A DNA stretch of 64,000 nucleotides from positions 897,001 to 961,000 of the forward strand of contig NZ_JAZHRU010000001.1 of the NCBI RefSeq assembly GCF_036924525.1. Direction: 5' to 3'. This document shows positions 1-9,926 of this stretch, piece by piece; the first letter of the stretch is position 1; every line of letters starts with the position of its first letter. The notes beneath the pieces are model-generated. The model had not been told where the DNA came from. It saw only the letters and a program-made list of their open reading frames with translations, and ran no database searches. The DNA comes from Bradyrhizobium sp. AZCC 1719 (GTDB lineage: Bacteria > Pseudomonadota > Alphaproteobacteria > Rhizobiales > Xanthobacteraceae). The position numbers and the translations under genes were made by a program.

Positions 1-262
1 GCGGACATTCAAGCGCTGCATTCGCTATCTTTCCACTCGCTACCAGATCGCTGCGCAACGCGGCTTCGAATTCACGCAGCCGCCGGCGGTGGTCGGCGCT
101 TTGATCGATCACCTCACCCGAGGTGTCGACATAGTAGATTTCGGCGACGGCGAGCACGGGAAGGCCAGCCTGCGCTTTGCCGTGCCGGACAGGACAGACG
201 GAGACAATAGCGGCGGCGGCCAAAGCGAGGCTCATGATCCGCAATTTCATCAGTTTTTCCAT
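1..262 (-). CDS. Exported DUF2380/DUF3280-like protein, C-terminus off the window
   Basis: Function unknown. The frame opens with ATG at 262 and is still open at the window's left edge, so the C-terminus is missing. The first 30 or so residues look like a signal peptide (basic start, then LALAAAAIVSVCPV, then an AQA-type cleavage region). The mature part begins LPVLAVAEIYYVDTSGEV and resembles the start of the mature part of its downstream-strand neighbour at 295-804, so the two look like tandem paralogues. They are 32 bp apart on the same strand and are probably co-transcribed, divergent from a two-component pair. The family name is from memory of similar proteins and is tentative. Confidence 0.6.
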   Translation of the reverse strand, partial: MEKLMKLRIMSLALAAAAIVSVCPVRHGKAQAGLPVLAVAEIYYVDTSGEVIDQSADHRRRLREFEAALRSDLVASGKIANAALECP

Positions 263-294
263 TGCAAATGATTCCTTTCGGCTGCGCCACTAAT

Positions 295-804
295 TCACTG
301 CTCCAGCAGACGGCGCTCGATCAGCCACCGCGCCCCGCGGCTCCAGGCCACGTTCGCGCCCATGCGCAGGTCGGTCTGCTTGACATCCACCAGCGCCCCG
401 GACCGGGCATCGCGAAGCTTGTAGGTGACCGCGTATTCCGTTCGGGTGATACGCGTGACGATCCCGATCATCGACTGATCTGCGCCGAGGCCGGCGGCGA
501 TCCTGGCTTCGCAGCCGTCGCAATCCCGCAACTTGCCTGCCTTCGCTGCCTGGTCGTTCACGGCGCTGACGTCGACCAGTTGGTAGCGCCCGGATGCTGC
601 GATCAGCCGACGCGTTTCCTCCGTCGAAAGCCGCAACTGCTCGCGGTCGACGTCGTCAGGAGGGACGTAGGCAGCTCCGGCGCTGAAATCCTCCAGTTCG
701 AACGGAAACACCGCGATCTTGATCGGAGGCGGCGCGGCCGTCTCGGCAGCCCCCGCCGCCGCGAGCACGATGGCCGGAGCGAGGACGAGGGCGATGTGGC
801 GCAT
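295..804 (-). CDS. Exported DUF2380/DUF3280-like protein
   Basis: A 169-residue protein of unknown role with a clear signal peptide (hydrophobic LVLAPAIVLAAAGAA, cleavage near AETAA). The mature part opens IKIAVFPFELEDFS, a pattern I associate with DUF2380/DUF3280 proteins, and carries a CDGC motif near residue 95. The start at 804 is preceded by GAGGTGATCC, a good ribosome site. Its neighbour on the same strand (1-262) is probably a paralogue. A histidine kinase starts about 180 bp away on the opposite strand. In methylotroph-type loci I recall such proteins near quinoprotein and two-component genes, but nothing in this window shows that link. Confidence 0.7.
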   Translation of the reverse strand: MRHIALVLAPAIVLAAAGAAETAAPPPIKIAVFPFELEDFSAGAAYVPPDDVDREQLRLSTEETRRLIAASGRYQLVDVSAVNDQAAKAGKLRDCDGCEARIAAGLGADQSMIGIVTRITRTEYAVTYKLRDARSGALVDVKQTDLRMGANVAWSRGARWLIERRLLEQ

Positions 805-985
805 GGATCACCTCGGAACTGCTGCTTTACTCGCCGCGATACCGCCCAATCCATAGCCCTGCCGAAACGGCAGCTTTCCCTGGATCAGCCGGGTGAAATA
901 CCCGATCTTATCTTGGCCCGCTTTCTTCCCAACTAAATTTGCCGCAATATTCGAAGTCGTCGGGGAGGTAGCTTGGGGAGGAAGC

Positions 986-2377
986 TTGCAGGCAGCGTCC
1001 AACTCCGTGGCGGGCCCGCCGCCCGCGATCGATCTGAAACTGCGGCTGACGTTACGCGTCGCGGCGCTCGCGGCAGTTTGCTTCATCGCCGTTGCGGCCT
1101 ACGCCTTGTTTGACAGCGACCGTGCCGCGAAGGCCAAAGCGGGCCGTATCGCCGAGATCGTCGCCCGCGATCTCTCGTTGCAGCAATCGCAGGCGCAATG
1201 GCTCTCGGTGTCCATCAACCCAACGCCGGATTTGCAGGGAATCGCGGCGTTGATGGAGCCGGGCCTTTGCATTGCCTACCGCGACAATACCGGCGCGTTT
1301 CGCCAGGGCGTCTGCAGCGGAGCGCCTGCCGACGAAATGGCCGCGCCCGAAAGCTTCGCCTCCCTCTATCGCGCCGTCTTTCGTCCGGGTGAACCGGTCT
1401 CGATGCCGGTCCTCGTGGCCGGCAGCGCTCGGGGCATGGCGGTCGCGACCTTCGACCCCGCCACGCAGATCGGCCAGAGCTGGCGCGAGGTGAGCCGGCT
1501 GCTCTCCATCATGGCGTTCGCGCTGGCCGGACTTTGTGTTGCGGTCTATGCCGCGCTGGCGCGGGCACTGCGGCCGACCCAGGCCATTGCCACGGGACTG
1601 CGGCAACTGGCGGCGAACGATCTTTCCGCGCGCCTGCCGCGTTTCGACCTTGCGGAATTGTCGGCAATTTCCGGCGTCTTCAACACCCTTGCACAGCGGC
1701 TGCAGGCAACGCTTGCCGAACGCAACGCCTTGACGCGAAAACTGATCGAAGTGCAGGACGAGGAGCGGCGCCATCTAGCGCGCGAGCTGCACGACGAATT
1801 CGGCCAGTCGCTTTCCGCCATCGCGGCGCGGGCTGCCGCCGCCGCTCACACCGCCGAGCGCCAATGCCCGCCACTGTACGAGGAATGCCGGGGCATCTCC
1901 CGCACGACCGCGCATATGATGGAGACCCTGCGCGGCGCGCTGGTGCGCCTGCGGCCGCCCGACGTCGAGGAACTCGGCCTCACCCTCAGCCTCGAAAGCC
2001 TGGTTGCGAGCTGGAACGGTTTCGAGAAGGGCCGCACCCGATTCGAGATTGCCGTCAGTGGCAAGGCCGACGATTTCCCGCCCGGTGTCAGCGCCAGTCT
2101 TTATCGCATCGCGCAGGAGGCGATCACCAATGCAGCCAAGCACGCACAGGCGAGGTGCGTGCAATTGCGTCTCGAGGCCGGAGACGCCGAGATCGTCCTG
2201 ACCGTCGAGGACGACGGCGAAGCGGCCAGCGCCAGCCTGACGCCGAAAGCCGGCATGGGACTGCTCGGCATGCAAGAGCGCGTGGTTTCGCTCGGAGGGA
2301 CCTTGCAATTCGAGCGGCCAGAGGCAGGCGGCGCCCGACTTGTCGCGCGCATTCCCACGATGCGGGTGGAGTCCTAG
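986..2377 (+). CDS. NarL-family sensor histidine kinase
   Basis: Membrane sensor kinase that should autophosphorylate and pass phosphate to the response regulator 2 bp downstream. I chose a TTG start at 986 because GGGGAGG lies four bases upstream; the frame is open further upstream, but nothing there looks like protein. From this start there is one membrane segment at about residues 20-42, a roughly 130-residue periplasmic domain, a second segment at about 173-193, a HAMP-like linker, a HisKA_3 box (LARELHDEFGQ, phospho-His in ELHDE) and an HATPase domain with ITNAAKHA, VEDDG and GMGLLGMQER. The ligand cannot be read from the sequence. The overlap-like spacing with the regulator supports one operon. 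Confidence 0.88.
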   Translation: MQAASNSVAGPPPAIDLKLRLTLRVAALAAVCFIAVAAYALFDSDRAAKAKAGRIAEIVARDLSLQQSQAQWLSVSINPTPDLQGIAALMEPGLCIAYRDNTGAFRQGVCSGAPADEMAAPESFASLYRAVFRPGEPVSMPVLVAGSARGMAVATFDPATQIGQSWREVSRLLSIMAFALAGLCVAVYAALARALRPTQAIATGLRQLAANDLSARLPRFDLAELSAISGVFNTLAQRLQATLAERNALTRKLIEVQDEERRHLARELHDEFGQSLSAIAARAAAAAHTAERQCPPLYEECRGISRTTAHMMETLRGALVRLRPPDVEELGLTLSLESLVASWNGFEKGRTRFEIAVSGKADDFPPGVSASLYRIAQEAITNAAKHAQARCVQLRLEAGDAEIVLTVEDDGEAASASLTPKAGMGLLGMQERVVSLGGTLQFERPEAGGARLVARIPTMRVES

Positions 2378-2379
2378 AC

Positions 2380-3090
2380 ATGGCGGACGCCGGTGGCCGT
2401 ACGCGCGTGATGCTGGTGGACGACCATGCCATCGTGCGCGAGGGCTATCGCTCGCTGTTGCAGAAGCAGGATCGCCTGCAAGTCGTCGCTGAAGCCGACA
2501 ATGGGGCCGACGCCTATCGCGTCTACAAGGCAGCCAAGCCCGACCTCGTCATCATGGACCTGTCGATGCCGGGAATTGGCGGGGTCGAGGCTATCAGGCG
2601 CATCCGGCAATGGGACAAGTCGGCGCGCATCCTGGTCTTCACGATGCACCAGAGCGCCGCCTATGCGGTCCAGGCAATCAAGGCGGGCGCACGTGGCTTT
2701 GTCACCAAAAGCAATCCGCCCGACGCGCTGCTGCGCGCGATTGCCGAAGTCATGGCCGGACGCATCGCGCTCAGCCCCGACATCGACCACGAACTCGCCA
2801 TCAACCGGCTCGCCGACGAGCCTTCGGCAGTCGACGCACTGAGCCCACGGGAATTCGAAATCCTGCGCATGCTGCTGGCGGAGAAATCCGTGGATGAGAT
2901 CGCAAACACGCTGCATATCAGCGTCAAGACCGCGGCCAACACGCGCTATCAGATCCGCGCCAAGCTCGGCGTCGCCTCCGACATCGAGTTGGTACGCCTG
3001 GCGCTTCGCCAGCGCATCATCGCGGCATCGCGAACGGTACGCCTGGCGCTTCGCCAGCGCATCATCGCGGCGGAGGATATAGGGAGCTAG
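2380..3090 (+). CDS. LuxR/NarL-family response regulator
   Basis: Two-component output regulator of 236 residues, starting at the ATG two bases after the kinase stop. The receiver domain has the acidic pair D14-D15 and the phosphoacceptor D60 in IMDLSMPG. The DNA-binding domain (about residues 150-215) has LSPREFEILRMLLAEKSVDEIA followed by the recognition helix region HISVKTAANTRYQIR. The C-terminus is odd: the segment VRLALRQRIIAA occurs twice, 15 residues apart, because of a 45-bp in-frame tandem duplication in the DNA. The usual protein would end after the first copy, so the tail is an extension of the last helix. Targets are unknown. Confidence 0.88.
   Translation: MADAGGRTRVMLVDDHAIVREGYRSLLQKQDRLQVVAEADNGADAYRVYKAAKPDLVIMDLSMPGIGGVEAIRRIRQWDKSARILVFTMHQSAAYAVQAIKAGARGFVTKSNPPDALLRAIAEVMAGRIALSPDIDHELAINRLADEPSAVDALSPREFEILRMLLAEKSVDEIANTLHISVKTAANTRYQIRAKLGVASDIELVRLALRQRIIAASRTVRLALRQRIIAAEDIGS
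2991..3071 (+). repeat. 45-bp-period tandem duplication inside a response-regulator gene
   Basis: A 36-base stretch at 2991-3026 recurs without mismatch at 3036-3071, giving a period of 45 bases, which keeps the frame. It encodes VRLALRQRIIAA twice at the C-terminus of the regulator. The perfect identity suggests a recent slippage or recombination event. Confidence 0.93.
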
Positions 3091-3184
3091 TCTGGAAGAA
3101 ACGTGCCATGCGCAAATCCCCCTCGTGCTTCGGGCAGGTCTCTGCAACACTCCCGGCCAACCAATATCAGATCGGGAGAAACGC

Positions 3185-4153
3185 ATGCCTACCATTCTCG
3201 GCTCGGGCGAGCATCGATACCGCGTCGTCGAAAACTGGGCGAAACTGCCCGACGGCTGGAGCCTGACCGACGTCGCCTCTGTCGCCGTTGACAGCAAGGA
3301 CCGCATCTACGTCTTCAACCGCGGCGCCCATCCGATGGTGGTGCTGGACCGCGAGGGGAATTTCATCAAGAGCTGGGGCGAAGGGCTGTTCAACCGCGCC
3401 CACGGTTTGCACATCGATGCCGACGACAATCTGTATTGCACCGACGACGGCGACCACACCGTGCGCAAGTGCACCACAGACGGCAAGGTGCTGCTGACCA
3501 TCGGCATTCCAAACAAGCCCGCGCCGTTCATGAGCGGCGAGCCGTTTCACCGCTGCACCCATACAGCGCTGTCGCCGAAGGGCGAGATCTACGTCTCCGA
3601 CGGCTACGGCAATGCCTGCGTTCACAAATATTCGCCTGACGGTAAGCTCTTGAAGACCTGGGGCGAGCCCGGCACCGATCCCGGCCAGTTCAATATCGTA
3701 CACAACATCGCCACCGACGCCGCCGGCTGGGTCTATGTAGCGGACCGCGAGAACCATCGCGTGCAAGTGTTCGACGGTAACGGCAAATACGAGACGCAGT
3801 GGAATTATCTACACCGGCCCTGCGCGCTGTGCTGCTGCGGCGGCAAGCAGCCGAATTTCATCGTCGGCGAGCTCGGCCCCGGCATGGCTGTCAATCGCAA
3901 GGTGCCGAATCTCGGTCCACGGCTCTCGATCGTGGATTCAAAAGGCAAGCGCATCGGCCGGCTCGGCGGCGAGAACGGCCCGGGGCTGGAGGCCGGCAAA
4001 TTTCTCGCGCCCCACGGCATCGCGCTGGATTCCAGGGGCGATATCTATATCGGCGAGGTCGGCGTCACCGACTGGAAGACCAGCTTTCCGGACACGCCGA
4101 TGCCGCCGGAGGTCGGGGTGACGCGCTGCCTGCAGAAGCTGGAGAAGATCTAG
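3185..4153 (+). CDS. NHL-repeat beta-propeller protein, peptidyl-amidating-lyase-like
   Basis: A 322-residue protein without a signal peptide, made of repeated NHL-type blades: V(A)VDSKDRIYVFNRG, LHIDADDNLYCTDDGDHTVRKC, ALSPKGEIYVSDGYGN, IATDAAGWVYVADRENHRVQVFD and IALDSRGDIYIGEVG. Proteins of this kind are often annotated as peptidyl-alpha-hydroxyglycine alpha-amidating-lyase-like, but no enzymatic role can be shown from sequence alone. A four-cysteine patch (CALCCC) lies near residue 215. The start at 3185 follows GGGAGAAAC; the frame is open further upstream without a ribosome site. It lies about 95 bp after the response regulator and could be in the same transcript. Confidence 0.75.
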   Translation: MPTILGSGEHRYRVVENWAKLPDGWSLTDVASVAVDSKDRIYVFNRGAHPMVVLDREGNFIKSWGEGLFNRAHGLHIDADDNLYCTDDGDHTVRKCTTDGKVLLTIGIPNKPAPFMSGEPFHRCTHTALSPKGEIYVSDGYGNACVHKYSPDGKLLKTWGEPGTDPGQFNIVHNIATDAAGWVYVADRENHRVQVFDGNGKYETQWNYLHRPCALCCCGGKQPNFIVGELGPGMAVNRKVPNLGPRLSIVDSKGKRIGRLGGENGPGLEAGKFLAPHGIALDSRGDIYIGEVGVTDWKTSFPDTPMPPEVGVTRCLQKLEKI

Positions 4154-4203
4154 ACCATGATGAGATTAGGTCGGATTGCAGCCGCGACGGGATTGCACCC
4201 CCT

Positions 4204-4313
4204 CTCCCGCTTGCGGGGGAGGGCTGGGGTGGGGGTGCCTCCACAATTGACACTCCCCATGTGGAGAGAGCCCCCACCCGGCGCTCCGCGCCGACCTCCC
4301 CCGCAAGCGGGAG
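4204..4313. repeat. Long inverted repeat, rhizobial intergenic palindrome type
   Basis: CTCCCGCTTGCGGGGGAG at 4204-4221 is the exact reverse complement of 4296-4313, with about 74 bases between, and the match extends a few bases beyond each arm. It sits between two genes that converge (NHL protein and LysR gene). The G/C-run style is one I associate with scattered intergenic repeats in rhizobia. It may help end transcription on both strands. Confidence 0.8.
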
Positions 4314-4393
4314 AGGTGAAGCAAGTCTGCGGCCAAATCGATCTAACCAAGAGTCATCAGGCTATAGACGGGCGCTAACCGCAACGTGCCTCG

Positions 4394-5323
4394 CTACTGG
4401 CGATCGGCGGCGCGGGAACGGCCTTGCCCGTCAAACAGGCTGTGCTCACGCGCCAGCCCATCTCCAACTATATCGAAGAAGGCACGCACGCGCGCCGTCT
4501 TCTTCAGATCAGCATGTGTCACGATCCACAGTTCACCAACCAGATCCGGCACCGGATCGGGCAGCGCGCGGGCGAGATCGCGATCCTCATCGCCGAGATA
4601 GCAAGGAAGCAGCGCGAGACCGATGCCGGCCTTCGCGGCGATGAACTGATTGACGAGGCTGTTGGTCCGGTAGACGAAGGCGTCACCTGGCACCGTTCGA
4701 TTGAGCCAGTCGGCAGCCATGATGCCAACAGCCGTTTCCTCCCATCCGATCAGGGCGTAGCGGCCGAGATCTTCGGAGGATGAAACGGCCCCGCCTCTTT
4801 CCTTGAGATAGCCGGTTGCGCCGTAAACTGTCCATGCGACATCGGCGAGCTTGCGGCCCCAGAGATCACCCTCCTTCGGCCGCATCGGACGAAGCGCGAT
4901 ATCCGCCTCACGGCGCGAGAGATTGAGGACGCGGTTGTCGACCACGAGCTCGACGACGATGCCGGGATGGGTTTGCCGGAACGACGCGAGATGGCCGGTC
5001 AGCTTTCGATACGCCAGCGTCTCCGAGGATGTTACGCGCAGGCGGCCGGAGGGACGGTGGTCCCGCCCCGCAATGTCGCGGTCGATGGCGAGCGCTTCAT
5101 CTTCCATCCGCTCGGCCGCTGCCGCCATACGCTCGCCAGCCGGCGTCGCTTGATAGGCTCCGCCGGGAAGCCGCTCGAACAGACGCACGCCGAGCCGCGT
5201 TTCCAGGGCATTCAGGCGCCGAAACGCGGTCGAGTGATCGATATCAAGCGCTTTGGCGGCGCCTGTGAGGCTGCTTGCCCGATGCACCGCCAACACGAGT
5301 TGGGGCTCGTTCCAGTCCTCCAT
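4394..5323 (-). CDS. LysR-family transcriptional regulator
   Basis: A 309-residue regulator with an N-terminal winged helix-turn-helix (LVLAVHRASSLTGAAKALDIDHSTAFRRLNALE) and a C-terminal substrate-binding fold (about residues 90-295). The helix-turn-helix is slightly variant, with DHSTAFRRL where many family members have SQSAVSRQI. I chose the ATG at 5323 (MEDWNEPQ) because it gives the normal family length; the frame is open 25 codons further without homology-like sequence. It is divergent from the NTF2-like gene at 5523, which makes that gene a candidate target. The effector is unknown. Confidence 0.85.
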   Translation of the reverse strand: MEDWNEPQLVLAVHRASSLTGAAKALDIDHSTAFRRLNALETRLGVRLFERLPGGAYQATPAGERMAAAAERMEDEALAIDRDIAGRDHRPSGRLRVTSSETLAYRKLTGHLASFRQTHPGIVVELVVDNRVLNLSRREADIALRPMRPKEGDLWGRKLADVAWTVYGATGYLKERGGAVSSSEDLGRYALIGWEETAVGIMAADWLNRTVPGDAFVYRTNSLVNQFIAAKAGIGLALLPCYLGDEDRDLARALPDPVPDLVGELWIVTHADLKKTARVRAFFDIVGDGLAREHSLFDGQGRSRAADRQ

Positions 5324-5522
5324 GACGCAGACGTAAGCGCCGCTTGCAGTTTCGCAAGTGACGCTGGCGTATTCCCAACGTGCTTTCCGTCGCGCCAAAC
5401 GTTACCTACCGCAGCGAAAAGCGAGATGAGGAACTTAAGGTGACACCGATCCGGCCTTGCACCGGAGCGTGAGGCCACGGCCTCCTCGCATCGACAACCG
5501 TCAACACGTGGGAGTCCAAGAA

Positions 5523-5948
5523 ATGGGTGCTCCGTCCCCCGAACTTTGCAATCTCTGGCTGGCACGCGCGTTCAATGCGCAGGACGTTGACGCCGCGGCA
5601 GCGATGTATCACCCCGAAGCATCGATCGTTCAGGTCGACGAGGTCCATGGCGGCAGCAGCGTCGCGCGCGGCGCCGACGGCATCCGCAAGACGATGGCGG
5701 CCTATGTCGGATTGAAGCCGCACATGGATGTTGTGACCCACCACACGACAGTTTCCGGCGACTTCGCGATGACGCGGTCTCAGTGGCTGATCAAGGGCAC
5801 CGACGAAAACGGCAAGCGCACCGAGGTGCATCACCATGGTATGGAAGTTCACCGCCGGATGCCCGACGGCACCTGGGTGTTCTTCATGGATCACCCGTTC
5901 GGTGCCGATCCGAGCTGGGCGGTCGAAGCTCCGCCGCACACCGAATAG
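5523..5948 (+). CDS. NTF2-like (SnoaL/DUF4440-type) protein
   Basis: A 141-residue single-domain protein with the NTF2-like cone pattern: LWLARAFNAQDVDAAAAMYHPEASIVQV near the start, a mid segment of alternating hydrophobics, and HHHGMEVHRRMPDGTWVFFMDHPFGAD near the end. Such proteins are small ligand-binding or isomerase-like enzymes. No catalytic role can be assigned here. The start at 5523 has GGAG ten bases upstream. It is divergent from the LysR gene with about 200 bp between them. Confidence 0.8.
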   Translation: MGAPSPELCNLWLARAFNAQDVDAAAAMYHPEASIVQVDEVHGGSSVARGADGIRKTMAAYVGLKPHMDVVTHHTTVSGDFAMTRSQWLIKGTDENGKRTEVHHHGMEVHRRMPDGTWVFFMDHPFGADPSWAVEAPPHTE

Positions 5949-6334
5949 TCACGCCACAAGCAGAATTCGGGTGCTTGTCACAGCCCTGGGCATGGTGCAG
6001 GCAGCGCCGCCTTCGGTGCGGCGGCGCCGCTCGGACTGCAGAGCATCTTGACCAGCGCCGCCAAGCCGCCAGCGCCATTCCTCCTATGAAGTCTTCGAAA
6101 ATGCGTGCCTACCGTCGAATCGCCCCGCCCCGGGCCGCCTATCACGATGGGTTGACCGCGAATGTCCGACATTGGCGAGGTCAGGAACCAAGGCTTTTTC
6201 CAGGGGCACGGCAGAGAATCACGCGTTCCCGCTGCTGGATAAGCCCCGGAACGCTCTTCACAATCCCGTCACGCTGCCTGTAGTATGCAGGGCGCACGCT
6301 GCTTCGCAGCTAACATGGGGGTCAGGAGCGTTAC
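5949..6334. other. Intergenic stretch with no recognised gene
   Basis: About 386 bases between the NTF2-like gene and the HNH gene. Short open frames occur on both strands, but none has a ribosome site, codon pattern or recognisable motif. The promoter of the HNH gene presumably lies near its 3' end. I see no RNA gene here. Confidence 0.5.
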
Positions 6335-6892
6335 TTGAACGCACATGTCTCGCAGGGCGGTTGGCCGGTACTGGTGCTGAACGCGGATTTCCGGCCGCTG
6401 AGTTACTACCCGCTGTCTCTCTGGTCGTGGCAGGACGCGATCAAGGCGGTGTTTCTCGATCGCGTCAACATCGTCGAGCACTATGACCGCGCGGTGCACA
6501 GCCCGAGCTTCGAGATCCAGCTTCCGAGCGTGGTGTCGCTAAAGTCCTTCGTCAAGCCGACCACGCATCCCGCCTTCACCCGATTCAACGTCTTCCTGCG
6601 CGACCGCTTCGTCTGCCAGTACTGCAATGCGCATGACGACCTGACCTTCGATCACATCATCCCGCGCAGCAAAGGCGGCCAGACCACCTGGGAGAACGTC
6701 GTCGCGGCCTGTTCGCCATGTAACTTGCGCAAGGGCAATCTGACCCCGCAGCAGGCGAAGATGTTTCCGCGGCAACACCCGTTCGCGCCGACGGTGCATC
6801 AGTTGCATCGCAACGGGCGATTATTTCCGCCGAACTATCTGCACGATAGCTGGCTGGATTATCTTTATTGGGATACCGAGCTCGATCCGTAA
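6335..6892 (+). CDS. HNH endonuclease family protein
   Basis: A 185-residue protein with a C-terminal zinc-type HNH domain: C94-x2-C97, then FDHIIPRSKGG (H107), then WENVVAACSPCNLRKGN with C126-x2-C129 and N130. The N-terminal 80 residues (LNADFRPLSYYPLSLWSWQDAIKA) are typical of the free-standing HNH protein common in alphaproteobacteria, which is a single-copy chromosomal gene and not obviously part of a restriction system. The start is TTG at 6335, with GGAG six bases upstream. Its substrate and role are unknown. Confidence 0.85.
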   Translation: MNAHVSQGGWPVLVLNADFRPLSYYPLSLWSWQDAIKAVFLDRVNIVEHYDRAVHSPSFEIQLPSVVSLKSFVKPTTHPAFTRFNVFLRDRFVCQYCNAHDDLTFDHIIPRSKGGQTTWENVVAACSPCNLRKGNLTPQQAKMFPRQHPFAPTVHQLHRNGRLFPPNYLHDSWLDYLYWDTELDP

Positions 6893-7258
6893 ACCCCGCC
6901 GCCGCTGTTTTCGCCCGCAGGACAGTTCCACACGGCCGAAAGGCCGAGCTTCTTACAGTGCGCCTCACATGGAATTCTCGGACATTCACCCTGAGAATGT
7001 CCACCGTTGGAAGTGAGCCGAGCTGACGGCGACTTCCCGTTTTGACCCATCTCAGATGATGCCGGTCGCTCTGCGGGCGGGCCACTCGGATCGCTCATCC
7101 GACCTGGAAAATCGCTCCACCAGACGCCGGCCTACCGTTTTTCACATTTTTTTGACGCCGGGCTGATGGGCTTCCTTCGATGCAGTTCAAGCGCGTCGAC
7201 CGCCTGCGCGTCCGTTGGGCTAACCGGACGGAATAGGATCTGGATAAGGAGATCTAAC
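6893..7258. other. Intergenic stretch with a small palindrome
   Basis: About 366 bases without a convincing gene. GGACATTC at 6980-6987 pairs with GAATGTCC at 6995-7002 around a seven-base loop. It lies about 90 bases after the HNH stop and could be a weak terminator or a binding site. The promoter of the PEP-CTERM gene must lie in the right half. Confidence 0.45.
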
Positions 7259-7984
7259 GTGAACAAGCCTTCTTCGATCAGGAAAAATTCTCTGTTTGGA
7301 TCGGGCCGTTCGATGGCCATCCTTGTCGCCGCCTGTGCGATCGTCTGGACCGGTCCTGCAGCGGCAAACCTCGTCGCGAACGGCAGCTTCGAGCTGGGGA
7401 CGTTCACTGGAGGAAATTCTCTCGCTCAACAAGTTCAGCCCGGTGGCAGCGAGCTTGCTGGCTGGACAATCAGCGACGCTCCTGCGACGTGGTATGCGAG
7501 CGGATGGAGCAACAACCCTCAGCAGATCGCGCTGACGCCACGCACTGGAAATTTCGGCCTTAGCCTGGCCGATGGCACCGTAAACACCATAAGCATAAGT
7601 CAGACCATCAATCTTCTGCCATTTCAGCAGTATCAACTTAGCTTCTGGGTTGGAAACTACAGTGCCAACAATGGTTCTGCAGGGCTCAACGTCAGTATCA
7701 CCGACGGAACGTCCAATACGCTCCTGTTATCGGAGAGCGTGACGGCCCCGGCAACGAGCGAGCCCTCTACATGGGTTCGGTTTGCGTTCAGCTTTATCGC
7801 AGACGGGACCTCCAACACGATCAGCTTCAACGAACTCAACGGGCCTTCCTACATTGGCCTGGACGACGTGAGCATCGCAGCCGTGCCCGAACCCGCGACC
7901 TGGGCGATGATGATATTGGGCTTCGCTGCTGTTGGTTTTATGGCCTACCGCCGGAAGTCAACGCCAGCATTGATGGTTGCCTGA
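7259..7984 (+). CDS. PEPxxWA-CTERM sorting-domain surface protein
   Basis: A 241-residue exported protein. The start is GTG at 7259, with AAGGAGAT just upstream. It has an N-terminal signal peptide (MAILVAACAIVWTGPAAA), then a secreted beta-rich domain starting NLVANGSFELG, a DUF642-like opening. It ends with the sorting tail VPEPATWAMMILGFAAVGF followed by YRRK. This tail is the alphaproteobacterial PEPxxWA type, which is recognised by an exosortase that removes the helix and anchors or releases the protein. No exosortase gene is in the window, so the partner must lie elsewhere. It probably acts in the cell envelope or exopolysaccharide layer. Confidence 0.88.
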   Translation: MNKPSSIRKNSLFGSGRSMAILVAACAIVWTGPAAANLVANGSFELGTFTGGNSLAQQVQPGGSELAGWTISDAPATWYASGWSNNPQQIALTPRTGNFGLSLADGTVNTISISQTINLLPFQQYQLSFWVGNYSANNGSAGLNVSITDGTSNTLLLSESVTAPATSEPSTWVRFAFSFIADGTSNTISFNELNGPSYIGLDDVSIAAVPEPATWAMMILGFAAVGFMAYRRKSTPALMVA

Positions 7985-8062
7985 TCGGAGGCACACCGAG
8001 CTCGACCCATAGGCGGAGCGGTTCAGAATTCGTGGAGCGAGATACCCATCGCCGATGAACTG

Positions 8063-8092
8063 TGATTGGCGCGGTCGAAGACGCGCCAATCA
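8063..8092. terminator. Strong hairpin between PEP-CTERM gene and groEL, probable terminator
   Basis: TGATTGGCGCG (8063-8073) pairs exactly with CGCGCCAATCA (8082-8092) around an eight-base loop. It lies 8 bases beyond the groEL stop and 78 bases beyond the PEP-CTERM stop, in a convergent gap. There is no T-run on either strand, so termination is inferred from position and stem strength. Confidence 0.55.
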
Positions 8093-8100
8093 CTCGCGAG

Positions 8101-9783
<1,683 letters not shown>

Positions 9784-9809
9784 TCACATCGGGCGGCTTT
9801 CAAGCGGCC

Positions 9810-9926
9810 TTACGACTGGCGCCGGCCTCCCACCAGCACGCCCATAATGTCGTCTTTCAAGATCAAGTCAGTGCCATCGATCTTGCTCGGTACCGATCGT
9901 TTGCCGAACAGCACGCGATCGCCACC
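9810..9926 (-). pseudogene. groES 3' remnant upstream of groEL
   Basis: Reading toward groEL, the frame gives GGDRVLFGKRS, then KIDGTDLILKDDIMGVLVG, which matches the C-terminal third of GroES (the usual pattern is AGDRVLFGKWSGTEVKIDG, then DLLIMKESDIMGVL). Upstream of 9926 the same frame has no GroES character, and the N-terminal two thirds (the mobile-loop half) is missing from both strands. The remnant ends about 60 bp before groEL, where an intact groES would end. A 61-residue open frame covers it (9810-9995), but its first 23 residues look unrelated. Bases 9927-10146 hold nothing else I recognise. Confidence 0.8.
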
